Shown here in pieces: positions 44,487 to 55,406 of a stretch of DNA of 64,000 nucleotides. Location: the NCBI RefSeq assembly GCF_000005505.3, contig NC_016135.3, positions 1,574,001 to 1,638,000 on the forward strand. Direction: 5' to 3'. The notes under the pieces were generated by a model that had not been told where the DNA came from, ran no database searches, and saw only the letters and a program-made list of their open reading frames with translations. The first letter of the stretch is position 1. Each line of letters begins with the position of its first letter. A program made the translations under genes and the position numbers. Origin of the DNA: Brachypodium distachyon. Taxonomy: Eukaryota > Streptophyta > Magnoliopsida > Poales > Poaceae.

Positions 44487-47400
44487 ATGGCGCCCCCCAC
44501 CACCAGGAAGGGGAAGGAGGTCCAGTCTTCAAAGAAGCCCGCAACCAGCAAGACCGAGGCGGCACTCAAAGCGGCCGCCGCCAAGGACCAGAAGAGGTGA
44601 GAGATGCGCGCAAAAGTAGCCTTCTTCCGCCCCGGCTACAACGGCGAGGCGCTGGGGAAGCTCCGGCACGCCGTCGCCTCCACCTTCAACGAGCACGGGG
44701 AGACGCGGATCTTCCCGGCGGGCGTCGAACACCAGGATAACGACTTCCGGGTGTTCGCGCGCTTCCTCCTCTGCGGCATGGTGCCACCCTTCTCTCTGTT
44801 CCTCCACGCGCTGATGGAGTCCTATCAGTTGCGGGTGGCGCAGCTCCACCCCACCTCGCTGTTCCTCCTCGCCACCTTCCAGTTCCTCTGCGAGGCGTTC
44901 GTGGGGGTGATGCCGTCGGTGGGGCTCTTCCGGCATTACTTTTACCCGCGCATCGACAACGCGAAGTCGATGTCGTCGGGGGCGGTTTTCCGCGCGTGCG
45001 ACCAGATGAAGTCGGAGTTCATCGTCCGGTCGGGGAAGAAGATCGAAAAAGAGTGGCGGGGCGATTGGTGCTGGGTCCGAGTGGAGGACCCCCAGGAGTT
45101 CATTCAGCCGCCGACGGAGCTGCTAGTGCCCCAGATCGGCTGGCAGGATAGGTACCACCGCGACGCCGACCTCCTCCCCATCGTGGAGAAGATCAAGGCG
45201 TTGCGGCTAGCGGGGCTCACAGATATCGACGTGGCGCGCACCTTCGTCCATCGGCGCATAGCCCCGCTGCAGCTGCGTTCCCGGCCCGCGTGGATGTACA
45301 CGGGCTCCGGGGACAGGACACGCCTCCAGGCGGACGGCATGGACTTGGAGTCCGTCAAGACGTGGGTGAAGAGGATCTCCGGCGAGGTCTTCCAGTCGAC
45401 AGAGTTCCCACCGGGGGTCTCCGCTCTCCATGCCCGCGTCAAGGCGCTCAGCAACATCGTCGGCGCCTTCCCGCCCTGCAATGAGTGGGGGCTGATGGAC
45501 GACACCCCCACCCGCGTCCCGCACGCTCCCTCGCAAGCACCCCGCGGGAAGCAGGTGCTCGAGGAGAGCGAGGGTGGGTCCGAGCCTAGCTGGCCCTCCC
45601 TCCGGTCGCTGGACGACAAGGCGGGCCAGGGGGCTGCGTCTCCAGAAGTTGTCGCCGTGGAGGACGACGATGAGGAAAGCAGCGATAGCGGGCCCCTGAT
45701 CCTGAGAAGGTCGAGGGCGTTCGCGGCGGCCGCAGCCACTTCCTCAACAGTGACGTCATCGCCATCGACACCCAGAGCTCTCCAGGTCACGATGACGCCG
45801 CGGGTGCCCACGGCGCCGCCCGCTCGGGGGGTCTTCCGGGGCTTCGCGCTCCGGCGCCACCCTCCGAAGTGCTCCTCGCCGGCGGGCGCTAGCAAGAGGG
45901 TGAGGAGCGATTCCCCGCCCGGCTCGGCAAGCAAGAGGACGCGCGTTGACTCTGGCGGTGCCATCGATCCCGCTGCCTTGGGGGCGAGCGTCGGCGCTGG
46001 CGCGTCCCTTGTCTTCGTTGATTCTCCGCAACCGTGATTTCTGTTAACCAAATTCATAACCATACCTTCTCTTTCTGCAGCGAGTGGCAACTCGCCCGCG
46101 GCAAGACCCTTGGACGCTCCCGCTGGCGTAGGCGAGGTAGTGGAGGCTGCACCGGCAAGCCGCGGACGTGGCCGGCTCGGGCTCACCCGCCGTCCAGCAG
46201 GGGACGACCCCCGCCGGAAGCAGGGAGCCCTCTCCAACCCCGGTGTCCCGGAGCCTGGGCACGGGGGAAGTTGTCGGGGAAGGACGACAAGTCCCCGGGA
46301 GCAAGTTGGCGACCCCGCGCCCAGCTCCACTTCAGCAGCTGTGGCTTTGTCATCCTCGGTGGCTCTCCCCGACACCGACCTTGGCACCCTCGCCGGGGTC
46401 GCTTGGAATCCTCTTACCTGGGATCCGAGCGTCTTTGAGCGGGGGCACCGGTTCCTGGACGCCGTCTGGGACCAGCAGTTCGCCTTCGTCACCTCCTATA
46501 ACGAGGTGAGGGAGCGCCACACTGCTGCCAAGAATCAACTCGGCGAGGTGCGGGAGGCTGTCGAGAGAGAGCGGCGCGAACTCTCCCGGCTGTGCGAGGA
46601 GGCGCGCCTCGCCGAAGAGGAGGCGCGGCTGGCCCTGCAAGCCCTGGAGGCGGCTCGGGAGCCGGTAGTCCCGGAGACCGAGCTCCGTCGGCAACTGGAG
46701 GTCCAGCGCACGGAGCTCCTAGGAAGGCTCGACGCAATGGCGGCAACCCTAGAAGCTTCCCGGAAGGAGCATGCCGAGGTGCTCGCTACGGCCCAGGCGC
46801 GGCTGGACGAGAAGAGCGAGCTAATCGCCAACTACCGCGGCGAAATCGAAGGCCTCCGCGTCTTGCTGAAGGTGCAGGTCAAGGCCGTCGAGGATGCGGC
46901 GAGAGCGGCGACTCAGCACGAGGCCGAGCTCAACGCGGTCAAAGGCAAAGCGGCCGGGCTTGAGGACGAGTTGGCCGTCGTCCGGGAAGAGCTCGCCAAG
47001 GCCAGCGAGGCCAACGCGACCCAGGCCTTAGAGCTTGCGAAGCTAGAGGGCCGCTCAGCAAGGCCAGGAAGGCCGCGCTAGACGCCTGACTCCATCACGG
47101 CACACTGATCGGGCAGCGGCAGCTTGAGACGGAGAAGCGGGCGAAGATCGCCGAGTCGCTGCGCGACCTGCTGCCTAAGTTCGAGCTGCAGGTGGCGGAG
47201 GTGGACGGCACGGACGTCACGACGCTGATCCCGTTCTTCTCCGACTTGTTGGGGAAGCTTGGGGCGCTCGATGTCTGGATCGCCAAGTATGGCGCCAACG
47301 AAGTCGCCAACTGCGCCCGGGAGGTTGCCGGGACAATCCTCCCGCGGATTCATCTCCGGGACCCGGAATTTCCCTTCGAGTCCCTACTGGACGCTTGGTC

Positions 47401-47530
47401 CGACAGCGAGGACGAGCCCACGCACACCCAAGAAGTGCGCGAGTTCGTCGACGAGGTCGTCGAGCGGATGCAGATGAAGCCGGAGCCTGAATCCCCCGTC
47501 GACCCCCCGGCAGAAGACGGCGACAGCTAG
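44487..47530 (+). pseudogene. Tat-2 antisense extra ORF (PF04195-like plus coiled coil)
   Basis: ATG at 44,487 in good context (CCCCATGGCG) starts MAPPTTRKGKEV. A basic N-terminus is followed by a conserved ~200-residue PF04195-like region (RVFARFLLCGMVPPFSLFLH, FRHYFYPRID, WCWVRVEDPQEF), an acidic and Ser-rich linker (45,650-46,030), a candidate intron ending at 46,080, a Glu/Ala/Arg-rich coiled coil (46,490-47,040) and an acidic C-terminus (to 47,530). Breaks: TGA 44,598-44,600 and TGA 47,087-47,089, both TGG in Tat-1a, and a frameshift near 47,050. Function is unknown. Coiled coil and strand suggest a separately transcribed accessory protein, not part of the polyprotein. Confidence 0.82.
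46011..46080 (+). other. Candidate intron of the Tat-2 extra ORF
   Basis: The first block ends at TGA 46,035 and coding resumes after TTCTCTTTCTGCAG (acceptor at 46,080). The donor is not clear: GT at 46,004, 46,011, 46,017 and 46,034 are all possible and none keeps frame exactly in this damaged copy. The position is the same as the 74-bp candidate in Tat-1a. Confidence 0.35.
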
Positions 47531-48500
47531 CTGCCGCAGGCCCCAGCTATACTCGTTGCTTCCCCTGTACCTCCTTCTTGTTTGCTTTTCCTACAACTAT
47601 GGCGCTTAGCGCCGTTTGGACGATGACCTTTTGATTAGTCCATGTAACCACTCGACACCTAGTCAATCAAGCTTGTTAGTTTGCTCAATTTTTGTCCTTT
47701 ATTCCCGAGGCCGCCTCGCGGGGTGGTTCCCTTAGCCTTTGCGTGTCTTGCCTTGTGTTGCGGGGGGACTCGCGCACGCCTCACCCTTGACCAGACCAGG
47801 GACCCGGGACGGACCCGCAGTGCCGACCTGGGGCCAAGCGGTAGCGGGGAGCCACTCCGCTTGCGGGGTAACCACTCCAAGCCGTGTCCTCCCGGGGCCG
47901 ACCCGGGAGCCACACGGGGAGCGCACTCCCCCCGCAAGCGTCCCTTTTAACACTCCGGCTACGCGCGGGATCCGGGGCCGCACCCAGCGGGGCAGTGCCC
48001 AGTTTCGTTCAGCTCTTAGCGAATTCAGCGTTCACGTTCAGATACTTAGCTTTTTCGTGCGGTCCAATGTTTCGAGATGCTCCGCGGTAGAGTGCAGACG
48101 GGGCACTGCCTCGGTAGGAAACCATCTGGGGTACCTGTTCAAGGGAAACAATCTCGGAGGGATGCGGCAGGAACGCGGGGGCAGGATCACCGCCCGCGGC
48201 AACCGCCGCCGACGATGCTACCACCATGCTCACGTGGCAACCCTCGCCCTCAGGGGCGGACCCTGGCCTTCACGGACGAACCCTGGCTTAGGAGGACTCC
48301 GCTCCGGGAGCAGCCGCGAGACGGCTATAACGTCCTCGGCGCCGGCTTCGCTACACCCTGAATGGCGGGCATGGATGACGAGGAAGTTATAACCTTCCGG
48401 CGACAGCCCCTGCGACTGGGGAGACCTGGGTTTTATCTAGGGAACTCGTCCCAAGGGATGCGACGACCCTTGTTACCCGGGAGCTAAACTGCTCGAGGGC
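47531..48500. other. Tat-2 non-coding region after the extra ORF
   Basis: No convincing gene. Matches the Tat-1a tail (11,386-12,010). Short open frames are GC-driven. Confidence 0.6.
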
Positions 48501-48539
48501 CGCGGCAAGGACGCGGTGATGGGCCGGAATGAGCGACGA

Positions 48540-49015
48540 GCACCGGCACCGGCGCCATCACAGCATCCTCGCAACGACCCGCGCCCGAAAAAGGCTCTCC
48601 CAAAGGGAATGCGGCCGGGTCCCTCTGATAGTGCACCCGTCGGCACAAGGCACGGATGGCATGCACTACCATAGAGTCTCCGCGGCATCCCCTGCTCCTT
48701 GGGGAGGTGCCCTTCGAAGGGGGGCGACAAGGGCACTGTGGCAATGCACCCCGTCGGCGCCGGACGCTGACAGGATGCACCACCACAGTGCCTCTGCGGC
48801 GACCCTCGCCCCGGAACAGCCCGTTTGAGGAAGCGCAGCAGGGGCACAACGGCAGTGCACCTGTCGGCGCGGGACGCCGATGGCACGCACTACCACCGTG
48901 CCTCTGTGGCGCCCCTCGGGGTGGGCTCAATGGGGTGATGCGGCAGGGGCGCGATGGTAGCGCACCCGCCGGCGCCTAGCGCCGGCGGGAAGCACCACCT
49001 CCGCGCCTCCGTCCC
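48540..49015. repeat. Imperfect ~105-115-bp tandem repeats in Tat-2
   Basis: Related units follow each other: a GTGCACC-CGTCGGC-type core, then an ATGGCA-GCACTACCAC-type core, then CCTCTG-CGGC, recurring near 48,625, 48,740, 48,855 and 48,955. Units are clearly diverged. On both strands they give repetitive Pro/Ala/Arg-rich frames that are not genes. Confidence 0.65.
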
Positions 49016-49860
49016 ACCACCTGCTTTCACGGCCCCGAACCCGGCTTCGATCTGAGCAATTCCATGGTTGGGGCGTGCCTTTTATAGACCCGGGAGGGAG
49101 GCTTGCCACCGCGCTCGACGGATCCGCGCAGCACCGTGGCGCCTTTTCCTTGAACGCGGCGCTGTTTCCGCCGCCATGCTTACCAGGTAACCGCGGCACA
49201 CGTGGCGGCCAGCAGTCAACTCAGAAGCCTCGAAGTGTGGTGAACCCCTTGTGTTGTGGTCTTCCCTCACCACAAGGCACCGGTGTATGGTGCAACCCGT
49301 GGGCAGCTCACGGGCACCACAGTGTACAAGATTCCTCCCTTTCCTGCAGGTTACACTCTTAACAGGTCCGTGGTGCTGCAAAAAATTTCGAAACTTACAA
49401 AAACAAGTAACGCAGGTAAAACAGATGAATCTCTCCTGCTTCCCAGCCCCCGGCACAAAGGGGTCGATGCCAAACTTGGATGTGAGCGTTTCCTTTCCCG
49501 GGCGCAGCGACTGCGCGGTGCAGGCGGCGGGAGGCCGAGCAACTGCACGCCTAGTGATGCACGTTGTGGGAAGCCCGCCAACGGCACGACCAGTGCCGGA
49601 ACGATCCGGCAACGGGTTTTCGTTTCGGGGCCACGGCAGCCCCTTGCTCACAACCGAGTATGGAAAGACACCTTTGTGCACTTAAAGCAGGAGGCAAGAG
49701 GGGAAAAACACGCGAATGAACAAGGCAAAAACAAAGCTCAGGGGTGAAACACTTATCTTTATTCACAATTAACTAGCGGTTTACACACGGGGGCTGCCCG
49801 GTTACACTAGTTCGAGAGGTATGCATCGGAGGCATCACCTGAGGGTCGGGCTCCGCCACT
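49016..49860. other. Tat-2 non-coding region 3' of integrase
   Basis: No gene. The reverse complement matches 15,788-16,487 of Tat-1b. Several overlapping open frames at 49,250-49,750 lie within this conserved non-coding stretch. Confidence 0.6.
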
Positions 49861-52800
49861 TCATGGGTAGAACTTGCGCAAGTGTTCAATATTCCAGCTA
49901 TTGGGCACCGGCAAGCCATCTTCGGTTTCCAGGCGGACAGCCCCCGGCCTGGTCACCTACACTACCCGGAAGGGCCCCTCCCATTTCGGAGTCAACTTAT
50001 TCCCGGCCTTCGTTCCTTGTATCCGGCGCAGGACAAGGTCTCCGTTCTCGAGCCCCCGGAGACGGACTCGTCTGTCGTGATAACGACGGAGTCCCTGCTG
50101 GTAGCGCGCGGCTCGCACAGCAGCCCGGCATCGAAGTTCTTCGATGAAGTTTAGATCGTCGACCCTTTGCTCGTGTTGGCTGGTGTCACCGTACGCGCGT
50201 ACTCGGGGAGATCCATACTTGAGCTCGAGGGGCAGCACCGCTTCTGCCCCGTAGACAAGGGCGAAAGGAGTTTCGCCCGTTGCCCGACTAGGTGTGGTCC
50301 GGATGGACCACAGCACGGGCTGGAGTTCTTTGATCCAGTGCTTCCCGTGGCCTTTGAGCTTGTCAAAGGTTCTCGTCTTGAGCCCCCGTAGAACCTCTGC
50401 GTTGGCTCGCTCCACCTGTCTGTGGCTCCTCGGGTGAGCGACGGACGCGAAGCACAGCTTAGTGCCCATGTCTTCGCAGTAGGCGTGAAACGCCGCGCTC
50501 GTGAATTGCATGCCGTTGTCGGTGATGATGCTGTTAGGAACACCAAACCGGCACACAATGCCCTTAAGGAACTTGATGGCCGCCTGGGCGGTCACCTTGC
50601 GCACTGGTTCCACCTCCACCCATTTGGAGAACTTGTCGATGGCCACAAACAAGTATTCGTAACCGCCAACCGCCCTTGGTAGATTGCCGACGATGTCCAG
50701 TCCCCAGACCGCGAACGGCCATGAGGACGGGATGACATGCAAGGCCTGGGCTGGTTGGTTGCTCTTCTTTGAGTGGAACTGGCACGCTTCGCACGTCCTC
50801 ACCAGCCGCTCTGCGTCGCCAGGGCCGTGGGCCAGTAGAAGCCATGCCGGAAAACTTTGCCGGCCAAAGCCCGGGAGGCCACATGGTGTGAACATGTGCC
50901 TCGATGTATGTCTTCCAACAGTGCACACCCTTCTTCCTGCGGCACGCAGATGAGTTTGACACCATTCGCACGCCTGCGGTAGATGCTGCCGTCTATCACA
51001 GTGTACATCTTGGCTTGCCGCGCTACGCGCTCCGCGGCGACGTCATCCTCCGGGAGAGCCTCCCCTTTCAAATAGCGGGCGATCTCTTCCGCCCAGGGAG
51101 GAATTTCCCTGCCGACGCATGTCGCCATATCAGCGGCATGGACCCCTGCTGCTGCAGGGGGTCCTTCGGTTGCCGAAGGGGCGTCCCCGGCAGCCGTCTG
51201 TGGGGTGACTGAAGGAGCCAGTTGCTTCTGACAGAACACCCCCGCCGGAGGCTTTCGGCGCTCTGCTGCCATCTTGGCCAGCTCGTCAGCAGCGAAGCTG
51301 TCCTTCCGCTTGACGTGTTTGAAGCGCAAACCCTTGAACTTCCGTTCCAGCTTGCGGACCTCTTCCACGTACGGCGCCATTTGAGGGCAATCGTAGTCCT
51401 TGTTCACCTGGTTGATCACAAGCTGAGAATCACCGCGAACAACCAGGCGCTTAATGTCGAGGGCGACCGCTGCCCGCAGCCCGGCAAGCAGGCCTTCGTA
51501 TTCCGCCGTGTTGTTGGTGGAGTTAGCGAAGTCGAGTTGGACGGCGAACCGCAGCTGGTCCCCTGTGGGTGACTCGATGACGACCCCGGCCCCCGCTCCC
51601 TGGAGATTGAACGCACCGTCGAAGTAGAGGACCCAGTGGCCCTCGTCCAGCTTGCCGGGAAGGCCGGTCTCCGACTCACTTTCTTCTACGCCCGTGGACG
51701 TCCACTCCGCGACGAAGTCCGCCAGGGCCGTGCTCTTGATGCTTTTGGAGTTGGCGAAGTGGAGGTCAAACTCCGACAGCTCCATCCTCCATTCGGCCAC
51801 CCTCCCGGTGGCTTCACGGTTGGTGAGGGTCCTCTCGAGGCAGAACCCAGACACCACCGTGACGCGGTGCGCCTGGAAGTAGTGGCGCAACTTGCGGGAC
51901 GCAAGGAGAATCCCTAGAAGGAGCTTCTGTACTTGCGGGTATCTTGTCCGCGCGTCGCGCAACACCGTACTGACGAAGTACATCGGTCGCTGCACCAACC
52001 GCTTCCGCGGCGCCGAGGTTGCCGGCTCTGGGGTGGTCCCCGGGTTTGAGGTGGTTGCCGAAGGCTGCTCAGCCCCCTGCCCCGCAGCCCCAATCCCCGG
52101 GACGTCTTCCTCCCTCAGGGCAAACAGCATCGAGCTGACCACCTAGTCAGTCGCCGCTAAGTAGAGTAGCAACGGCTCGCCCAACTTGGGGGCGACGAGG
52201 ATGGGCGGTGACCTCAGGTATCGCTTGAGTTCCTGGAGCGCCGCATCAGCCTCGGCAGTCCAGTCGACTGAACCCTTCTTCTTCATTACCCGGAAGAAAG
52301 GCAGGGCACGCTCGCCCAGCCTGGAGATGAAGCGTCCAAGCGCGGCAACGCAGCCGTTGAGGCGTTGGACATCTTTCACCTAGCGGGGGGCCTCCATCTT
52401 CTCGATGGCTTCTATTTTGGTCGGGTTGGCCTGTATCCCCGATGTGAAACCAAGAAACCCAGAAGCTGCCCGGAGTTGACACCGAAGGTGCACTTATCAA
52501 GGTTCAGCTTGAGTTTGATCCTGCGGAGGTTGTCAAATGTCTTCCGCAGGTCATCAATAAGCGAGTCCCTACGCTTCGATTTGATGACGATGTCATCCAT
52601 GTAGGCCTTCGCGTTGCAGCCTAGCTGGGGCCCCAAACATTCTCGCAGGGCGCGCTGGAATGTGGAGCCCGCGTTCTTCAACCCGAAAGGCATGCATGTA
52701 TAGCAGTAGCAGCCAACCGGGGTGATAAACGCTGTCTTTTCCTCATCCTCGACCGCCATCTTGATTTGATGGTAGCCGGAGAAAGCATCCAGAAAACTCA

Positions 52801-53188
52801 ACAGGTCACAACGAGCGGTAGAATCAACTATCTGGTCGATACGGGGTACAGGGAAGGGATCCTTGGGGCATGCACGATTAAGATCGGTAAAATCTATGCA
52901 CATGCGGAGCTTATTCCCTGCTTTGGGCACTACTACAGGGTTTGCCAGCCAAGTGGGGTACAAAACTTCCCTAATCGCCCCGGCAGCCCTGAGCTTGCCC
53001 ACCTCTTGCTTGATGAAATTTTTCCGCTCTTGTGCCAGCCGCCGAATCTTCTGCTTGACGGGGTGCGCGTCCGGGTGCACCGCGAGCCGATGCTCAATCA
53101 CCTCCCTGGGGACTCCGGAAAGGTACGACGGTTCCCAGGCGAACACGTCGGCGTTTTCCCGGAGGAAGGTGACGAGGGCGCTTTCCTA
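49861..53188 (-). pseudogene. Tat-2 pol: RT, RNase H, second RNase H, integrase
   Basis: Reads right to left from TAG 53,186. RT (53,185-52,440) has LRMCIDFTDLNRACPKD and the active site AYMDDIVIKSK near 52,595. After a shift near 52,440 come the RT connection and RNase H region, with TAG at 52,143. The archaeal-type RNase H (about 51,640-51,270) keeps [20 protein letters not shown] and AADELA. A shift near 50,820 leads to integrase: zinc region CEACQFHSKK, catalytic blocks GLDIVG, TDNGMQF and RQVERANAEVL, and end FYP-stop at 49,861. All catalytic residues I could check are present; only stops and shifts disable it. Confidence 0.88.
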
Positions 53189-54240
53189 TTCGGCGGTCAG
53201 GTTCGCACCGACGGTAACGGTGCGCTCCTTGTCGCCGGCTTGGAGGGGCAGCTTCTTCACTTTGGCGGCCTCCTCCTGGAGTCCCCGCCCCTTGCCGGGA
53301 CGCGAGCTCGAGCCTGCGCCTCCTCTGGGTAGCCCTTGCGGGGTGGCGCGGGCATTCTTCGTTGCCAGGGCGTCACCCGGCAAGGCGTCGTCCTCGACAA
53401 CACCTTCGTCGCCGGCATCAGCTGCAGCAGCGGCCCGGACGACCTCACCAACGCACCAAGCTGCGTCTTTGAGATCGCACCCGATGGAGAGGACTCCGTA
53501 GACGGACGGCATCTTCATCACGCCGTAGGCGCAATGCGTAGCCGCCATAAACTTGATAAGCGCCGGCCGACCAAGGATCCCGTTGTAGGGCAACGGGGTA
53601 TGCGCCACGTCGAACCCTATGTGCTCGGTCCTGAATGCTTCCCGGGACCCGAAGGTGACCGGCAGCGTGATGCGTCCCAGCGGGCGCACGATCCCGGGGT
53701 TCACCCCCCGGAACGGTTCGGTGGGCTTCAGCTGCTCCATCGGCAGCTGGAGCTTTTCCACCAGCCTGGCGGATAGGAGGTTAAGCCCCGCTCCGTTGTC
53801 CACCAGCACCTTGCTCACCGTCATATTGCTAATGATCGGCGAGACGACGAAGGGTATTACCCCGGAACCCAATTGTCGCACCGGGTGATCGTCGGCGCTG
53901 AAGGTGATCGACACGTGCGGCAACCTCAGCGGCTGTTGCGGCTCCGCATCCGGCAACAGCGTGCACACGTCGCGGGCGAGGCGCTTCACCGCAGCGTGGG
54001 ATGGGAGAGCGTAAGCTCCCCCATGGATGCAGGCGACGCCACGAGGCTCCTGGAAACCCGGTTCGTCGCCGCCGGAACAGTCAGACTCGTGCTGCTCCTC
54101 GGTGCGCGCCCTGTCACTCCCCCGAGGAGGGCGTTCCCGCACAGCGAGGGGCCGGCTGCGCCCTCCTTGGGGTTCAACCCTGCCGGCACCACCGCCGGCC
54201 GGCCTCGGACCTGCTCGGGGGTCGTTCGGGCAATCTCGCG
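53186..54240 (-). pseudogene. Tat-2 protease region
   Basis: Open frame of ~318 codons: a linker, then an aspartic protease with VDNGAGLNLLSARLVEKL (Tat proteases typically vary the residue after Asp), then ILGRPALIKFMAATH, and a charged linker KKLPLQAGDKERTVTVGANL leading to RT. It ends with TAG 53,186-53,188, in frame with RT. The same TAG is in the Tat-3 scrap at 34,936-34,938. Its 5' side is fused to gag by an internal deletion. Confidence 0.8.
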
Positions 54241-55296
54241 CAGGTCTACCCAGGTGGCGACGGATCCGGCGGGCAGGTTGAGCAACCAGGTTCGCGCTGC
54301 TCCCTTCAGGACCATCGGGAACCAGTTCACCCTGACCTTGTCGGCGGCGCCGATGGCATGCATGCCCAGCGTATAGGTCAGGAGAAAATCTTTGGGGTTA
54401 GCGGTCCCGTTGTACGTACCGAGCGCAGGCGCTCGGAACTTACGGGGCCACACCACCCGCCGCAACTCGCGCGCGAACACGGTGCAGCCGTCTTCTGGGC
54501 CCAGGGGAGCGTCTTCTTGCTCCAGTGGGCGCTGGCGCTCCACCTCGCGCCTGCGCCGGCGTAGATCCTCCTGTTGTCGGGCATTCAAGATGCCACATGC
54601 ATCGCCCCCCGGAACGGTGGGCGATGAATTCGAGGACCCCTCCGGGCCCCCGTCTACCAGGCCCCGCTGAAGAGGGGGAGGGTTCTCCCCCTGTCGCGAG
54701 GCGGGCGGCGCGCCTTCGCGCTCTGAGTTCGGCCCGTGGCCGGAGCCTACCGAGGCGGCCGCGCCTTGCGGCATCCGGGCGGCCAGGGCGAGAAGCGCTT
54801 CCAACTCCTCGTCCCACGTCTCGTGCACCGGCGTGCCCTGCTGCGGCTCGTACCGCACCATGACGCGCGTGGCGACGATGGCTTCAGCCGGGGTTCGCAC
54901 GGGGGGCAACCGGTTTCCCAAACGGCTGCTTCCCGCCCTGGCGCCGGACGCCTCCGGGTGTGCAGGGTGCGAACCTCTAGGGGTCGCCCGTGACGCGGCG
55001 TGCTCCGGGTGCCGCTGCCGCGGGGCATCCTCGGGTCGCGACTCCACCCGTTGGCTGGCCCGGGCGACGCCATGGGTGCTGGCCCGACTGCCCCTGGCGC
55101 GGGGGGCAGCCGGTCCCCTCGGCCGATTGTCGGTCGACGGTCGGGGAGGCGGTGGAGGCAGCTGCGTTTGCTGCACCCTCAAGGGCTCAGGATTCAATTG
55201 AGCTCCCGACTCGGGTCGCACGTCGTGCGACCGCGTGTGCGCCACTGGGGCCTCACGCGGGTCTATGCGTGAATCACCAGCCCGCTTGGGGGGCAT
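54240..55296 (-). pseudogene. Tat-2 gag, C-terminally deleted
   Basis: Starts ATG 55,296 (MPPKRAGDSR). A long Pro/Arg/Ala-rich N-terminus precedes a recognisable retrotransposon gag core (FRAPALGTYNGTANPKDFLL, MVLKGAARTWLLNLPAGS). Just after WVDLRE, near 54,240, the sequence jumps to the protease-side linker, so the rest of capsid and the zinc knuckle are missing. The frame then runs on out of register to 53,986. Such a gag could not assemble a normal particle. Confidence 0.82.
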
Positions 55297-55386
55297 GGTG
55301 ACAAGGCTCGTCGACGAAGAAGAGTGAAGACGATGCCGATGGGAACTTCTGCTGCCGGCGATCTCCGGCGCTGTCCACTCCCGCGC

Positions 55387-55404
55387 CCCCTACCTGGCGC
55401 ACCA
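55387..55404 (-). other. Tat-2 primer binding site (tRNA-Arg-like)
   Basis: Minus strand TGGTGCGCCAGGTAGGGG, 2 bases after the 5' LTR. From memory this complements the 3' end of plant tRNA-Arg(CCU); RIRE2-type elements are said to use tRNA-Arg. The tRNA identity should be checked. Confidence 0.7.
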
Positions 55405-55406
55405 GA

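Noticed and set aside
46034..46080. A 47-bp intron using the GT at 46,034
   Set aside because: Shorter than plant introns normally are, and it does not restore frame; an upstream donor is more likely.
49251..49747. Overlapping ORFs of 144-199 residues on both strands
   Set aside because: They lie in the non-coding tail of Tat-2; the homologous stretch in Tat-1b (15,788-16,487) keeps no such frame.
55386..55404. Sequence identical in style to a tRNA 3' end
   Set aside because: It is the primer binding site seen from the opposite strand; no cloverleaf sequence surrounds it.
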